DNA from: Bubalus kerabau
Taxonomy: Eukaryota; Chordata; Mammalia; Artiodactyla; Bovidae
DNA: 64,000 nucleotides
Direction: 5' to 3'
NCBI RefSeq assembly: GCF_029407905.1
Contig: NC_073627.1
Coordinates: 154,075,697-154,139,696, forward strand
Translations under genes and position numbers: made by a program
The notes under the pieces: model-generated
What the model was told of the DNA's origin: nothing
Database searches by the model: none
What the model saw: only the letters and a program-made list of their open reading frames with translations
Shown here: positions 32,664 to 45,886 of the stretch, in pieces
How positions within the stretch are numbered: the stretch's first letter is position 1
How the letters are laid out: every line of letters begins with the position of its first letter

Positions 32664-34754
32664 GTCACCCGGGACTCCTGAGAACACAAAAGAAGATGCC
32701 AATGGGCCTGATTAGGCTTGGCCCCAGCTCTGAAACAGCTTGCCTAGATGTGGGGGTACTGCAGAGGTGAGGGGGGTAGGGTTCCCAGGCATCACTCGGA
32801 GGCATATTCTCACAGGGGCAGGGAGATGCAAGGGTCCACTCTGGTGACTGATTATAAAGAAACAGTGGTATGTGCAGTCCTCATATTTAAGCCAAGGAAC
32901 AGAATTCACCTTTGAATGAGCATTTCCTAGGCCTGTGGTGTGTGTTGCTTACTGTGAGCTGCTAGAATGAAAACTCCAGGGCTGATGATTCTCTGGTAAG
33001 CGCTCCCCCACCAAGATAAAGGAAAGAACCTTAGGTCACCTGGTTTGTGGTGAGAATGCTGTCATCTCTGCCCCTTCCTCTAGCTGATTACTTTTGTACT
33101 TGGATACAGGAAATATAAACACTAGCGACAGTTATGTTCAGAGGTTGCAGCCATCCAGGCCACCCGACAATCGCATTTTGTTGGGGTCCAGATGGACCTC
33201 ACCTGTGTTCTGCCTCCTCCTGTTTTGCCTCTGTTACTCAGGTGCCACGAGCTAGCGTGTGGATTACAGGGTGTCTGCAACATAGCTCTTAGAGTGCTGA
33301 GGGTCTCTAGGCTCATGGGGTATGCCAGTCGCTGGAGGTTGGGGAGGGAAGCCCCTGACTCTTGCCCAGACTGTTTCTTAAGTGTCACCTAGTCTGCTTC
33401 CAGCTGTCCCTCCACTGCAGAGCTGTCAATATACTTGGTTTTATAACATATGGATCATATAGCAGCATCAATGTCTAACTGCTCCTCACTCCCTGAACAC
33501 AGCCTCTGTCTGAGGCTGGTGGTCCAGGCCCTCGCATCCCCACTTCACCCACCTTTCTATCCTTCTGGTGCACATTGTCACTGCCCTGGACTCTTCAGCA
33601 CTTCCCAGGAAGCCCTGGACCCTCCTACCTTTCCACATTTACCTCAAGTCTAAGTCACTTCATCCATTTGAAGATGAATCTCCAAATCCCAATCTAAATG
33701 CCCCTTCTTCCAGGAAGTCCTCCCTAGTTGGATCAAATGCTCCTTTCTGAAAGAACCCTAGCACAAAGAAGAAAGAAAGAGAAAAAGAAAAAGGAAAAGC
33801 AGATCCTAGATATTTTACTGAAACATATCCTGGACGCTCCATGAGTACGTTCACACAAAAACTTATTTGAACCCATTTACCTTCACGGAGTGCAATAAAG
33901 CATACCCCAAAATCCTAAAGTAATAATTTCTGAAGCTTAATGATTCATCTCTTGCTTGGTGAGCAATTTTGTGCCTAGCAGAAGAGTTTCTGAAGTGGGT
34001 TCCCAAGTTGCTGATTGTCACTGACGATCAAGCATCTAAATTCCATGCTGCGCTTTAATTTCCCCAAACTTTCTTATAGATCAACATTAAGCTTTTTTAA
34101 AACAAACAAACCAGAAAGGCAGATGGATCTCTTTTGTCTGGCAAAGGAGCCATTTTGCTTTCCTTGTAGCTATAAAATACAGTTAAGAAGGCCTCTTGGC
34201 CTGGGGTTAGGGAGTACGTGAGCTCCTGTTTTTGCTTTCTGTATACAGAGGTTTGGGCAGATGGCTGCCCCTACTGCTGTGAGTCAGGTGGAGGCAGAGA
34301 TGGGAGTCAGGCTCTAGTGGAAGGGAGAGTCCCTGCTGCCTAGTGTTTGGAGTGAGGACAAGCTCTCAGGGTGACGGGGGGAGGGACTGCCCACACTCGT
34401 GGGACACTGGTAAACACGATATAGGATGGCCTGGTGATCTCAGGTAAAACAACAGCACAACGGGGTCCTGAGACCAAGGGATCAGCCTGGACCCACATCC
34501 TTCTCCAGATCACCCTCCCACCCCACTGGCATGCTCTGCATTCTCTGCATCTCCCCTCCCTGTGCCCACCTGACTCAGCCAGAGGACTCTCATGCTTCTT
34601 CAGATTTACCCAAGTGGAAGGATGGTGTTCACAGGAGAGCTTCAGGCTGGGGACAAACTTTACTGATGCTCTGAGGACCTATCACAGTGGTTTTTTTCGA
34701 AATGTGAATTGGAATCCGTGAATGGGCCATGAAATGATTTGTGAACTGTGATTG
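32664..34754. other. Intergenic, no gene seen
   Basis: Mostly unique, with an L2 piece at about 33440-33760 and a GAAA-rich stretch at 33768-33800. Confidence 0.45.
33440..33760 (+). repeat. L2 LINE fragment
   Basis: 'cagcacttcccaggaagccc' and 'aaatgccccttcttccagga' followed by 'agtcctccctagttgga' match the L2 3' region. Confidence 0.55.
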
Positions 34755-35805
34755 ATTTTTTAAATATTGGGCAAGTGAACTGAATAGATATTTTTCCCAA
34801 AGAATATATACAAATGGCCAAAAAGTACATGATAAAATACGCAACATCACAAGTCATTAGGGAAATGCAAATCAAAACCACAATGAGATAACACCTCATG
34901 CTTATTAGAACAACCATCATTAGCAAGACAAGCGAGAACAAATATTGGTAAGGACGTGGGGAAAAGGAAGCCCTTGTGCACTCTTGGTGGGTTTGTAAAT
35001 TGGTGCAGCCACTATGGAAAACAGAGAGTCATTGAGAAATTAAAAATAGAACTACTACATGATCTAGCAGTTGCACTTCTGAGAATATATCCAAAGGAAA
35101 CAAAAACACTAACTTAAGATATCTGCACTCCTATGTTCATAGGATCATTATGTACAAAAGCCAAGACATTGAAACATCCTAAATACCCACTGGTGGATGA
35201 GTGGATAAAGACATCATGGTATTTATATATATATGTATACATACCTAAAACACACAGAGGAGTATTAGTTATAAAAAAGGAAGTCCTGCCGTATGCTACA
35301 ACATGGATAGACCTTGATGGCATTATGCTAAGTGAAATAAGTCAGAGAAAGACAGATATTGTATGATCTCACTTATACATGGAATCTAAAAGTAAAAAAA
35401 AACCCCAAAACCCAGACTCAGGAAAAGAGATCAGATTTGTGGTTTCCAGAGGCAGGTAGTTGGGGGAGGGGAAATTGAAGCAAGGTGGTAGAAGGTAGAG
35501 ATTTCTAGTTATAAGATAAGTAAGTATTAGGGATGTAATGTACAACATAGTGGATATAGCTAACGCTGCTGTATGATATACAGGAAAGTTCAGGAGTCAG
35601 TCTTGAGAGTTCTCATCACAAGGGCAAAACATTTGTTTTTCCTTTTTCTTGTATCTTTATGAGGTGACGGAGGCAGATAAATTTATTATAGTAACCATTT
35701 CACAACATAGGCAAGTCAAAACATTACATTGTATCTCTTAAACTTCTACAGTGATGTATGTCAATTATATCTCAATGAAACGGGGGACAAATGAAGCAAA
35801 TTCAA
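34755..35805 (+). mobile_element. Old L1 3' end (ORF2 C-terminus and 3' UTR)
   Basis: 'ggaaatgcaaatcaaaacca', 'attggtgcagccactatgga', 'atgctaagtgaaataagtca' and 'gtatgatctcacttatacat', then a 3' UTR ending 'tcaattatatctcaatgaaa'. Many stops; no coding capacity. Confidence 0.88.
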
Positions 35806-38244
35806 AAAATAGACTGCCTAATGGTAAGCTTTTTGTCTTAACATTTTGTCTTGACACTTTCTCCATCATTATCCCTATCGTATGATATCAAAATATCTGT
35901 CTGGAAAGGAGGTAGTCTTAGACTGTGTACCTCGAGACTTTTGCTTCTCTCACTTGCTCTGATATCTCTTCTCTCTTGGGTTCCCTCCCCTCTAGTTCCT
36001 AGAATGGGCAAACTTGGACCTCTGACTCTCTCCTTCCATGCTGTGCTCAGGGCTCCTTCCAGAGCTCTCTTTCCCATTCTACTTCTGCTCTTCACCTGCA
36101 GATCCCCCAGTCCCACCCTTATTGGGAGGCCAGCCCCGTGTGTCCATCTGCCTCATGCCTGCCCCTTGGATACACCACAGGGGTCTGCACCTGAGCATCA
36201 CTTCTTTTTGGTCACCCTGCTTCCCCACCTTGCCTTCTCTTGCTTGGTGAGTGGTCCACAATATCCATCAAGTTGCCCACACCTAAACCTAGACTTCTCC
36301 ATCTCCACTGAATCCTCACCAAATATTCTTTCACTTCTTCAGGTCCCTCACGGAGTACATCCTCATTCTGCTGCAGCCCGGCCTTGGCTTAGACCAAGAT
36401 CACTTCTCTGATGCAGGATGCGGGCTGCCACACTGGCCTCCTTTCCTCCAGTTTCATCCCCCAGCAGCACTGCAGAATGCCTCAGGGCAACTATATTTCA
36501 AGAGAAGAGTTAAAAAAAACAGAAGTAAATGGTCATGATATCTGCTGCTTACTTGCAAATGACTTGGTAAACAAACACACTCGTCATATCACACCCATAA
36601 AAATAGATACAGGCAAATGCAAGCTGTTGTTGAATCTAGGCTCACACAGTCTTTGGGTATGATTTTTCCACTTTTCTCTCTGAAATTGTAAAATAATACA
36701 ATATTGAAGGAAAAATAAAATGCAAACTAAATCTACTGCTCCTAGAACTGAAGACCTCCAGAGAGAGACCTTGAGGTTCTAACGCCTTAGCCTGAGCTGG
36801 CCTGGCCGGCCCTGCCGATGGCCTCACCTTTCTGCCCCTCGGGTCTGCCGCGCTCTGCCCCTCCCTTGGGCCTGAAATCACACGGCTGCTATTTCTGCCA
36901 GGCCTTTGTCTGCACCATTTTCTCTGCCTCGAGTGCCCATCTTCAGTCATACTCCCAACTGGGTGAGCTGCCCTCACATTGACCTCCAAAGGATTTACTT
37001 CTCAGAAAAGGTTAGACATTTGGTTCCATAGACTGGAAACTTTTGGGAGGCCTGTATTATGTCTCCAGTGCCCAGCACATGTGTGGTCTAGAGCAGGTGC
37101 TCAACGTGCTTGCGGCAGGAGTGAAACACTACTTTACACTTGGCTGTGGTCTGGGGAAATACACGACTAGACTCAAGAATCTGCTTTCCTGGGTATTCTG
37201 AAAAGCCGGGCTGGCTCTGGGATAGCAGTGAGGTGCTGCCAAGGCCTCTGGAGCTGGGAGAGATAAGCAGCCAGAATCTTCTGGAAGTGATTTAGGGCCC
37301 CAGTTTCCCCCTGAGTTGGGTAAAACAAGTCTGGACTGGGAAGAGTAACAGAAAAGCTTTCAGATACCTCTCACCATTCTGAGTTTGAGGGGTGGGGACC
37401 GCCTTAAGGCTTGATATGACTATGGGGCTTTATTTGTATTGCTGAGTAAAAGGCAATTTTTTTGTGGTGTGTCAACAAGGGAAAACTTGAAGACTTTGTT
37501 TTTATTGGCAAGTAAGTAGGACTGCACTGGAGCCGAAGGACATGTTTGTACATAGATGGATGGATGGAAGATGGATGGATGGATGAGTGGATATACGTAG
37601 ATCTAGCTGTATCTAGATATTTTGGTTCCTATAAAATGAGAGAGGATATCTTACCTACTGACTTGTGTCCCAGTCCTTCAAATGTCCAAGGGCCTGAAAA
37701 TCAACTCTAATTTTTTTGCCAGAAATATTCACCCTGTGGCAGATTCAGGGTTCAGCCTGCTGAGTGTCACCCTGGAGGCAAGTGCCCAAGCTTAGTTTTC
37801 CAAAGGTAATTATTTTGTTACGATTCCATTTCATGATGGAATAAGCGCAGGCATATTGCAAGAGTTCCCCTTTTGGTGTTTAGGCAGGTCAAGGACGGAG
37901 TCATTGTATTGAGACTGTGTTTACCGTTGGCTTGGTTTCTGAAATGTGAATGGTTAGGTTTGTGGGGCTGAAAGTTAGGGATCCTAGGATATCTTTGCTC
38001 ACCACCTGTGGCTTATACAAGTACACTGATAAATAACTGATGGGAAATATCCAGCTATAGGCCCAGGAATAAAGAAGTGAGTCTGATTCCATGGTCTCCT
38101 TCGTGGTGTGGGATGGAGCCTGGAAACAGGAGGCCGTGGACTGGAAGAGGAGAAGAGGATGGTTCAGAAGGAAAGGATGATGTGGATGTCCAGGGAGCCA
38201 GGGTTTTAGGCAGGAAGCAGGAGAAATGGTCTGGAGAGTGTATA
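35806..38244. other. Intergenic, no gene seen
   Basis: It contains a likely L2 3' end at about 36860-37115 ('ccagtgcccagcacatgtgt', 'gcaggtgctcaacgtgcttg') and a (GGAT)n tract at 37555-37590. The 186-codon plus frame at 35851-36411 is Ser/Leu/Pro-rich with no domain and is probably chance. Confidence 0.45.
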
Positions 38245-38580
38245 GTTAGTTTTCTATGTCAGTTGGCTAAAGTATCAGCTACTCAATTAACCTAGGTGCT
38301 GCTGGTTAGGAGATATTGGGTAGACGTAATTAATGTCAACTGTCAGTGGACTTTAAGAAGATTGTCCTTGATAGTGTGGATGGGCCTCAGTCAATCCATT
38401 GAAATGGGCCTTAAAAATTGAGATTTCCCAAAGAAGAAGAAATTCTGTTTCATGATTGCAGTCTCATCTCCTGATTGAGCTTACAGCCTCTCGCCTGCCT
38501 AACAGATTGAAGACTTGCCAGCCCCCACAAGCCTGTGAACTAATTCCTTGAAATAAATCTCTTCACATGCTCATATATAA
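38245..38580 (+). mobile_element. MLT2-like ERVL LTR fragment
   Basis: 'gttttctatgtcagttggct', 'ctgtcagtggactttaagaa', 'gggcctcagtcaatccattg' and 'taattccttgaaataaatct' follow the ERVL LTR order. The 3' end runs into the TG microsatellite. Confidence 0.65.
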
Positions 38581-38603
38581 AAAAATCTCTCTCTCTATAT
38601 ATA

Positions 38604-38622
38604 TGTGTGTGTGTGTGTGTGC

Positions 38623-38659
<37 letters not shown>
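38604..38659 (+). repeat. (TG)n microsatellite
   Basis: About 27 dinucleotide units with one GCGCG interruption. It lies where the LTR tail has TATATC repeats and directly before a Bov-tA. Confidence 0.95.
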
Positions 38660-38661
<2 letters not shown>

Positions 38662-38678
38662 GCTCTATATATCTATGG

Positions 38679-38902
38679 TTGTGGTGGTGATTTAGTTGCC
38701 AAGTTGTATCTGACTCCTCTTGTGATTCCATGGGCTATGGCCCACCAGACTCTTCTGTTCATGGGATTTCTCAGGCAAGAATACTGGAGTGAGTTGCCAT
38801 TTCCTTCTCCAGGGGATTTTCCTGACCCAGGAATTGTACCTGTGTCTCAAGTCTGCATTGGCAGATGGACTCTTTACCACTAGTGCCACCTGGAAAGCCC
38901 CA
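38679..38902 (-). mobile_element. Bov-tA SINE (diverged)
   Basis: Reverse-oriented: 'ggctatggcccaccagactc' to 'gtgccacctggaaagcccc'. An imperfect TSD TATATATCTATGG (38666-38678) matches 38903-38915 at 11 of 13 positions. Confidence 0.92.
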
Positions 38903-39077
38903 TATATATCTGTAGATAGATATAAACGATTTAGAAATGGATCCAGACATAAATGCATATATAGATCTCCTATTTACTTTGTTTCCGTGAAGCACCCACA
39001 CTGACTGGAGAGAGAGTGAGGATCAAAGAGGAAGTGGTACCCAGAACACACTAAAGAATGGTCTAAATTTGAGAGGT

Positions 39078-39320
39078 CCAATACTCTTGCCTGGAAAATC
39101 CCATGGGCGGAGGGGCCTGGTGGGCTACAGTCCACGGGGTCGCTAACAGTCGGACACGACTGAGCAACTTCATTTTCACTTTTCACTTTCCTGCATTGGA
39201 GAAGGAAATGGCAACCCACTCCAGTGTTCTTGCCTGGAGAATCCCAGGGACGGGGGAGCCTGGTGGGCTGGGGTTGCAGAGTCGGACACGACTGAATCGA
39301 CTTAGCAGCAGCAGCAGCAG
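39078..39320 (+). mobile_element. BOV-A2 SINE (sense, 5'-truncated)
   Basis: 'atactcttgcctggaaaatc', the linker 'ttcacttttcactttcctgc', the second unit, and a (CAG)n tail at 39304-39320. The first bases of the head unit are missing. Confidence 0.93.
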
Positions 39321-40713
39321 AGAAAACAGTCTCTTTCCCTGAACAGACATACCCTTTCTTGGCCCCAACCCTTCACACATGCCTTCTCTTTGCAATTTGC
39401 CTACATGGCACCTTGTGATCAGCCAGTGAGCTCTTTCTGCATTACAATGCCGTGCTCCAGAGTGGAGAGATTTCAGTTAAAAGGCACAGGGTAGAGTCCT
39501 TTCCCCTTGCCCGTACCTCTTAGCTTGCTTATTGAGACCCAGTTCCAGTGCTGGTCCCTAGGAGACTTTTCCTCATCCCTCGACTGCCACGGTCCATCTG
39601 TGGCAGCCCAGCCCCCTGCCTGTCCTGTTCTGGCACCCATTACCATGTATTACAGCTGGTGGTTCATGTGTCTCCCTCATCCTCAGCTCCACTGAGTTTA
39701 GAAGTTTCGAACTTCCTCTAGAAGTTTCCTGACTGATTCCACAACGCCTTCCCATTCTCTCTAGCACATTTCTATGCCAGTAACTGCAACATCTACTGAC
39801 TCCCCTTGAATAAAGGAGTACATTTTCCTTCACAGACTATACACATTTAAAAAGTAGAAATTGATCTCACTTGTTGAGCCAGTCAAATATGCTTTTTATG
39901 CTAGTGACAAGTAGCCCCAAGGTTCTTAGCCGCTTCAGATGGCTCATGCCGCATATCCACCATGGGTTAGCAGGGGACTTTGTTCATTGCCATAGTCGCT
40001 CAGTCACCTAGGCTGATGGGACACCTACTGCTTCAGTGATGCTGTCACCAGGGAGAGGTCAGGAAGGATCAGGAAGTGCCATCCTGGTATGTGCTCAGGG
40101 TGAGAGCTGAGGATACTTGATGACCGGCTTTCATCCCTTCCTACTTGGTCTGATTCTAGGGACTAGTGTAGTACCTGCAATTCCTAACTAAACTCATCCA
40201 TGAGCATCTCAAAAGCAGAAACTGAAATGACTCATCTGTGTGGCCCAGAACATCTAGCAAAATGTCGCTTCATAAGCCCTCCATCAATTGTTAACTGACT
40301 TAATGGTATTAAGGACTTAATGAGCCTCTTGGCTACATCATGGGTTTCTGAGATGTAAGTGACTGTTGAGGGTCTATACTGTGAGCGAGCCTAATTTGCA
40401 TCGGTGTTTTCAGAGCATGGTGAAGTGGAGAGAGTTGGAGCTTTCCATCACACTTCTACTCTTTCTACCTGGGGGCTATTGCTCACTGCTTAGCTGCTTG
40501 AACTTCAGTCGTCAACCATAAGGAAGAGTGTTCCCAACGTGACACTTCTGTGCTGGTCACGGATGGGCTGAAAGCCGTCCTGAAGCCACTGCTCCTGCTC
40601 AGGGCCCAGCGATCCATGCCCCAGCAACTGCCATCAGAAGCTCCCCAGTGCTGTGGACTGCAGCTGCCCGTAGCTACAGCTGGAGTTCTGCTTCTGCACA
40701 TGCTGCCATGAGA
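39321..40713. other. Intergenic, no gene seen
   Basis: Unique sequence; possible L2 remnants near 39500-39600 and 40180-40330 are weak. Confidence 0.4.
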
Positions 40714-41160
40714 TGCTGTGTGAGTTTTCCGAGGTGGCCAGAACAAAGTACCATAAATGGGGCAACATAAAACCACAGACATTTTTTCTCCTGCAATTCT
40801 GGAGACCAGAAGTCAGAAATCAAGGTGTCGGCAAGGCCATGCACTCTCTGAAGGCTCAGGGAAGGTAAGGGTCCTTCCTTGCCTCTTCCAGTTTGTGACT
40901 GCTGCCGGCAAGCCTTGGCACTCCTTGGCATCACTCCAATCCCTGTCTTCACAGTCACACGGTGTCTCCTTGTAGTTCTGGGTCCAAATTTGCCTCTTCA
41001 CATAAGGACACTGACCCTTGTGGGTTTAGGGCCAACCCTAGTCGAGCATGACCTTGTCTTAACTTGAATATATCTAAAGACCCTATTGCCAAGTAAGGGC
41101 ATATACACAGGTTCTGGCTGGACATTAATTTTGAAGGGGACACTCTTCAACCCAAATAAA
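40714..41160 (-). mobile_element. MLT1-type MaLR solo LTR
   Basis: In reverse: 'cagaacaaagtaccataaat', 'aaatcaaggtgtcggcaagg', 'ttccttgcctcttccagttt', 'ggcatcactccaatccctgt' and 'taaagaccctattgccaagt'. A well-preserved match to MLT1 order; no internal region. Confidence 0.88.
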
Positions 41161-42364
41161 GGTTTTTTTCAGGAGCAGAACAAAAGGGCCTTTTGCTTCC
41201 CCTTTCCTTGTGATCTCCCACAAATGGTTCATCAGGAAACCAGCAGGCAGGGTGTCGGAACAGGTCATCTGCAGACTTATTCCCATTAGCTACAGAGAGG
41301 AGCACAGGAGGATGGAAAGGACTGCAAGTCAACAGGTAAGTTCTTGGCCTGTGTGATGCCAGGAACAGAGACCATGATCTTTAGCTTAGCTCTATGCCTA
41401 AGGTGTCAGAAGAAAGTCCATTTCCAGTGTGAGAGCATTTTCTCAGCAAGACGACTTCCAGGTGCCCCTGATATGAGGCTCAGTGTGTTACCTGAACAAG
41501 AGCGCTGAAGTGCTTCATAAGCACTTTGCATGTATCCTCTCCTCTGCCCTTCACGCATGTCAGCATGTATATATCTTCTCAAAACTGTTGGCCCACAGTT
41601 CTGTCTGTGGCTCTGTGGACCGTTGCAGAGCAGGGCCTCAATTCAGTGCTTGCTGGCTTCCTGATCTATCTGAGTAACGACTCTGCTGAGGGACTTGTCC
41701 TGTTGTCAACTGAGCTCTGCTTCATTTCTTCAAGCTCCCCAGTGTCTGCAATAAACGAAGATCTGAAAATCGTAGAGGAGTGATACAAGAGCAAACACTG
41801 CATACTTACACTACACAGGAATCAAAATGAAAGCTGACCCTAAGAGCCGTGACTATGGCATCGTATCTATTGCTCTTCTGTCATGTAAATAATCAATACT
41901 TGTTTAAAAAAGGAAAATATATAAAAACTCAGAAATGAAAATTAAAACCATGCTTAATATAATGATGCTTCCCCTCTATCCTGAGGTGATTTTTCAGCAC
42001 TTGGTAATTTTTAAATAAAAAAATAAGCATACATAAAGAAACAAAACAGCCCCTTGGGAAAAATAGCTGGGATCTGCTGACAGTTAATGGAAAGCAACAA
42101 AGAGATCCAACTGGAAAAGTGTTAGAGGGGCCCAGAAATGGTCTTTGGGAAAAAAAACATAAACTTTAAATATAAACTTTATGAGTAATTTTAGAACTTC
42201 AAAGATATGGCAATGAACCAGGACTCTTTAAGCAAATAGTAAATGATTTACTCATCCAGATTCACTTAGGAATAAAATTAATTATCTAAAAGGAAATTGG
42301 AATTCAAAAAGAACTTCTGAGCCACCAAATCAGTGTCCCTAAAATGCATATTCTGAAGTCTGTG
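41161..42364. other. Intergenic, no gene seen
   Basis: Unique, AT-rich in its second half. Confidence 0.45.
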
Positions 42365-42847
42365 CATTTTGTTTTGCTTTCTTTTTTATTTTTATATCAA
42401 TATTTTAAAATTGAAATACAGTTAATTTATAATGTGTTAGTTTCAAGTGTACAAAGTGATTCATATATGTGTGTGTATATTCTTTTCAAATTATGTTCCA
42501 TTATAGGTTATTATATGATACTGAGTATAGTTCCCTGTGCCATAGCTCCTTCTTCTTTACCTATCTTATTATAGTAATGTGTATATGTTAATCCCAAGTT
42601 CCTAATTTATGCCTCTTCCCCCCATCCACTCTGGAAACCATAAGTTTTTTTTTCTATGTCTTTGAGTCTATTTCTATTTTGTAAATATTCATTTGTATCT
42701 TTTTTAGATTCCACTTATAAGTGGTATCATATGATATTTGTCTTTCTATGTCTGTCTGACTTCACATAACATGATAATCTCTAGGTCCATCCATGTTCTG
42801 GCAAAATCATTGTTTTGTTCTTTTTTATGGCTGAGTAATAGTCCATT

Positions 42848-42891
<44 letters not shown>

Positions 42892-42935
42892 ATAGACACC
42901 ACATCTTTTTTTATCTATTCATTGTGTATTTTGTT
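42365..42935 (-). mobile_element. L1 3' end, reverse
   Basis: In reverse: 'attgaaatacagttaattta', 'gttccctgtgccatagctcc', 'gattccacttataagtggta', 'ctctaggtccatccatgttc' and 'tggctgagtaatagtccatt'. A TG microsatellite has grown within it. Confidence 0.88.
42853..42891 (+). repeat. (TG)n microsatellite inside L1
   Basis: About 19 uninterrupted units. It replaces the 'tgtatatata' part of the L1 3' UTR. Confidence 0.95.
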
Positions 42936-43094
42936 TTTCAATGGGAGGAGATGCCCTTCTGATCCTCATATCCAGAGTTGGTTTTAGCTAATTTTCTGCA
43001 TGTTTTTAACAAGGTTTCTGTAAGAACCCTATAATTAGCACTGAAAACTGCACTAAAACCACCACGTGTAGCTCCAGACCCCTTTGGCCATATG

Positions 43095-43780
43095 ATGAAC
43101 AAGGCAGAGGGAAACCAGATAAAGACAAGATACAATCCCTAAGAAAACATCAAGATCATTTTTCAGAAAAATAGAACAAAAATTTCGGAAAGTGAACAGA
43201 CCCACAAAAGGCCCATAATAGTGAGCGAAATCAATCCTGAGAAAAAGTAGCAAACCTGGAGGTATCACACTCCCTGATTTCAAACTATATTACAAAGCTA
43301 TAGGAATCAAAACAGCATGGAATTGGCAGAAATATACATTCATAAATCAATGGAACAGACTATGAACCTAGAAATAAACCATGTATACATGGACAAAGGA
43401 CCAAACAATATAAAATTGTGAAAGGATAGTCTCAGTGAATGTTGGGAAAACTAGACAGCCATGTATAAAAAAATCAAAATAGACTGCTAACTCACACCTT
43501 ACACAAAAATCAACTAAAATTTTACATTAAAAGCTTGAAAGTAAGACCTGAAACCATAAAACTTCTAGAAGAAAGCATAAGCAGTACATTCTTTTGACTT
43601 TGATCTCAACAATATTTTTCAGGATATGTGTCCTCAGGCAAGGGAAATAAAAGCAAAAACAAATAAATGGGACTATATCAAACTAAAAAGCTTCTGCACA
43701 GCAAAGGAACTCGTAAACAGAATGAAAAGTCAACCTATCAAATGGAAGAGTGTATTTGCAAATGATATATCCAATAAGGG
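43095..43780 (+). mobile_element. Old L1 ORF2 fragment
   Basis: 'ggaggtatcacactccctga', 'caaactatattacaaagcta', 'cttctgcacagcaaaggaac' and 'gcaaatgatatatccaataa' are L1 ORF2 C-terminal sequence. The fragment stops at the BovB tail, and I do not find its continuation on the far side of the BovB. Confidence 0.85.
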
Positions 43781-43792
43781 GTTCAGTTCAGT

Positions 43793-45886
43793 TCAGTGGC
43801 TCAGTTGTGTCTGACTCTTTGTGGCCCCATGAATCGCAGCACACCAGGCCTCCCTGTCCATCACCAACTCCCAGAGTTCACCCAGACTCATGTCCATCGA
43901 GTCAGTGATGCCATCCAGCCATCTCATCCTCTGTCGTCCCCTTCTCTTCCTGCCCCCAATCCCTCCCAGCATCAGAGTCTTTTCCAATGAGTCAACTCTA
44001 CGCATGAGGTGACCAAAGTACTGGAGTTTCAGCTTTAGCATCATTCCTTCCAAAGAAATCCCAGGGCTGATCTCCTTCAGAATGGACTGGTTGGATCTCC
44101 TTGCAGTCCAAGGAACTCTCAAGAGTCTTCTCCAACACCACAATTCAAAAGCATCAATTCTTCGGTGCTCAGCCTTCTTCACAGTCCAACTCTCACATCT
44201 ATACATGACCACTGGAAAAGCCATAGCCTTGACTAGACGGACCTTTGTTGGCAAAGTAATGTCTCTGCTTTTGAATATGCTATCTAGGTTGGTCATAACT
44301 TTCCTTCCAAGGAGTAAGCGTCTTTTAATTTCATGGCTGCAGTCACCATCTGTAGTGATTTTGCAGCCCAGAAATATAAAGTCTGACACTGTTTCCACTG
44401 TTTCCCCATCTATTTCCCTTGAAGTGATGGGGCCAGATGCCATGATCTTTGTTTTCTGAATGTTGAGCTTTAAGCCAACCTTTTCACTCTCCTCTTTCAC
44501 TTTCATCAAGCGGCTTTTGAGTTCCTCTTCACTTTCTGCCGTAAGGGTGGTGTCATCTGCATATCTGAGGTTATTGATATTTCTCCCAGCAATCTTGATT
44601 CCAGCTTGTGTTTCTTCCAGTCCAGCACTTCTCATGATGTACTCTGCATATAAGTTAAATAAGCAGGGTGATAATATACAGCCTTGACGAACTCCTTTTC
44701 CTATTTGGAACCAGTCTGTTGTGCCATATCCAGTTCTAACTGTTGCTTTCTGACCTGCATACAGATTTCTCAAGAGGCAGGTCAGGTGGTCTGGTATTCC
44801 CATTTCTTTCAGAATTTTTCACAGTTTATTGTGATCCACACAGTCAAAGGCTTTGGTATAGTCAATAAAGCACAAATAGATGTTTTTCTGGAACTCTCTT
44901 GCTTTTTCTATGATCCAGCGAATGTTGGCAATTTGATCCCTGGTTCCTCTGCCTTTTCTAAAACCAGCTTGAACATCAGGAAGTTCACGGTTCATGTATT
45001 GCTGAAGTCTGGCTTGGAGAATTTTGAGCATTACTTTACTAGCGTGTGAGATGAGTGCAATTGTGCGGTAGTTTGAGCATTCTTTGGCATTGCCTTTCTT
45101 TGGGATTGGAATGAAAACTGACCTTTTCCAGTCCTGTGGCCACTGCTGAGTTTTCCAAATTTGCTGGCATATTGAGTGCAGCACTTTCACAGCATCATCT
45201 TTCAGGATTTGAAATAGCTCCACTGGAATTCCATCACCTCCACTAGCTTTGTTCATAGTGATGCTTTCTAAGGCCCACTTGACTTCACATTCCAGGATGT
45301 CTGGCTCTAGATGAGTGATCACACCATCGTGATTAACTGGGTTGTGAAGATCTTTTTTGTACAGCTCTTCTGTGTATTCTTGCCATCTCTTCTTAATATC
45401 TTCTGCTTCTGTTAGGTCCATACCATTTCTGTCCTTTATCGAGCCCATCTTTGCATGAAATGTCCCCTTGGTATCTCTAATTTTCTTGAAGAGATCTCTA
45501 GTCTTTCCCATCCTGTTGTTTTCCTCTATTTCTTTGCATTGATTGCTGAGGAAGACTTTCTTATCTCTTCTTGCTATTCTTTGGAACTCTGCATTCAGAT
45601 GCTTATATCTTTCCTTTGCACCTTTGGTTTTCACTTCTCTTCTTTTCACAGCTATTTGTAAGGCCTCCCCAGACAGCCATTTTGCTTTTTTGCATTTCTT
45701 TTCCATGGGGATGGTCTTGATCCCTGTCTCCTGTGCAATGTCACGAACCTCATTCCACAGTTCATCAGGCACTCTATCTATCAGATCTAGGCCCTTAAAT
45801 CTATTTCTCACTTCCACTGTATAATCATAAGGGATTTGATTTAGGTCATACCTGAATGGTCTAGTGGTTTTCCCTACTTTCTTCAA
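43793..45886 (-). pseudogene. BovB reverse transcriptase region, split by one opal codon
   Basis: Two consecutive frames in one register: 45886-44819 (355 codons) and 44803-43793 (336 codons). The first carries the RT start (GGDGIPVELFQ, FIPIPKKGN, QAGFRKGRGTRDQI) up to FIDYTKAFDCVDHNKL. The next codon, Trp in other copies here, is TGA (44821-44819). The second carries GVRQGCILSPCLFNLYAEYI and the catalytic YADD (44563-44552), then the C-terminal part with SWTVKKAEHRRIDAFELWCW. BovB RT primes on nicked target DNA to copy LINE RNA. Only the single nonsense codon breaks this domain. Confidence 0.9.

Noticed and set aside
35851..36411. 186-codon plus-strand frame, the longest one outside repeats
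   Set aside because: Low-complexity Ser/Leu/Pro composition, no domain, and the strand and region give no gene structure. Chance is the simplest account.
44082..45049. Long plus-strand open frames at 44082-44459 and 44684-45049
   Set aside because: They are antisense to BovB reverse transcriptase and recur wherever BovB occurs in this window (for example 13969-14292 and 58122-58487).
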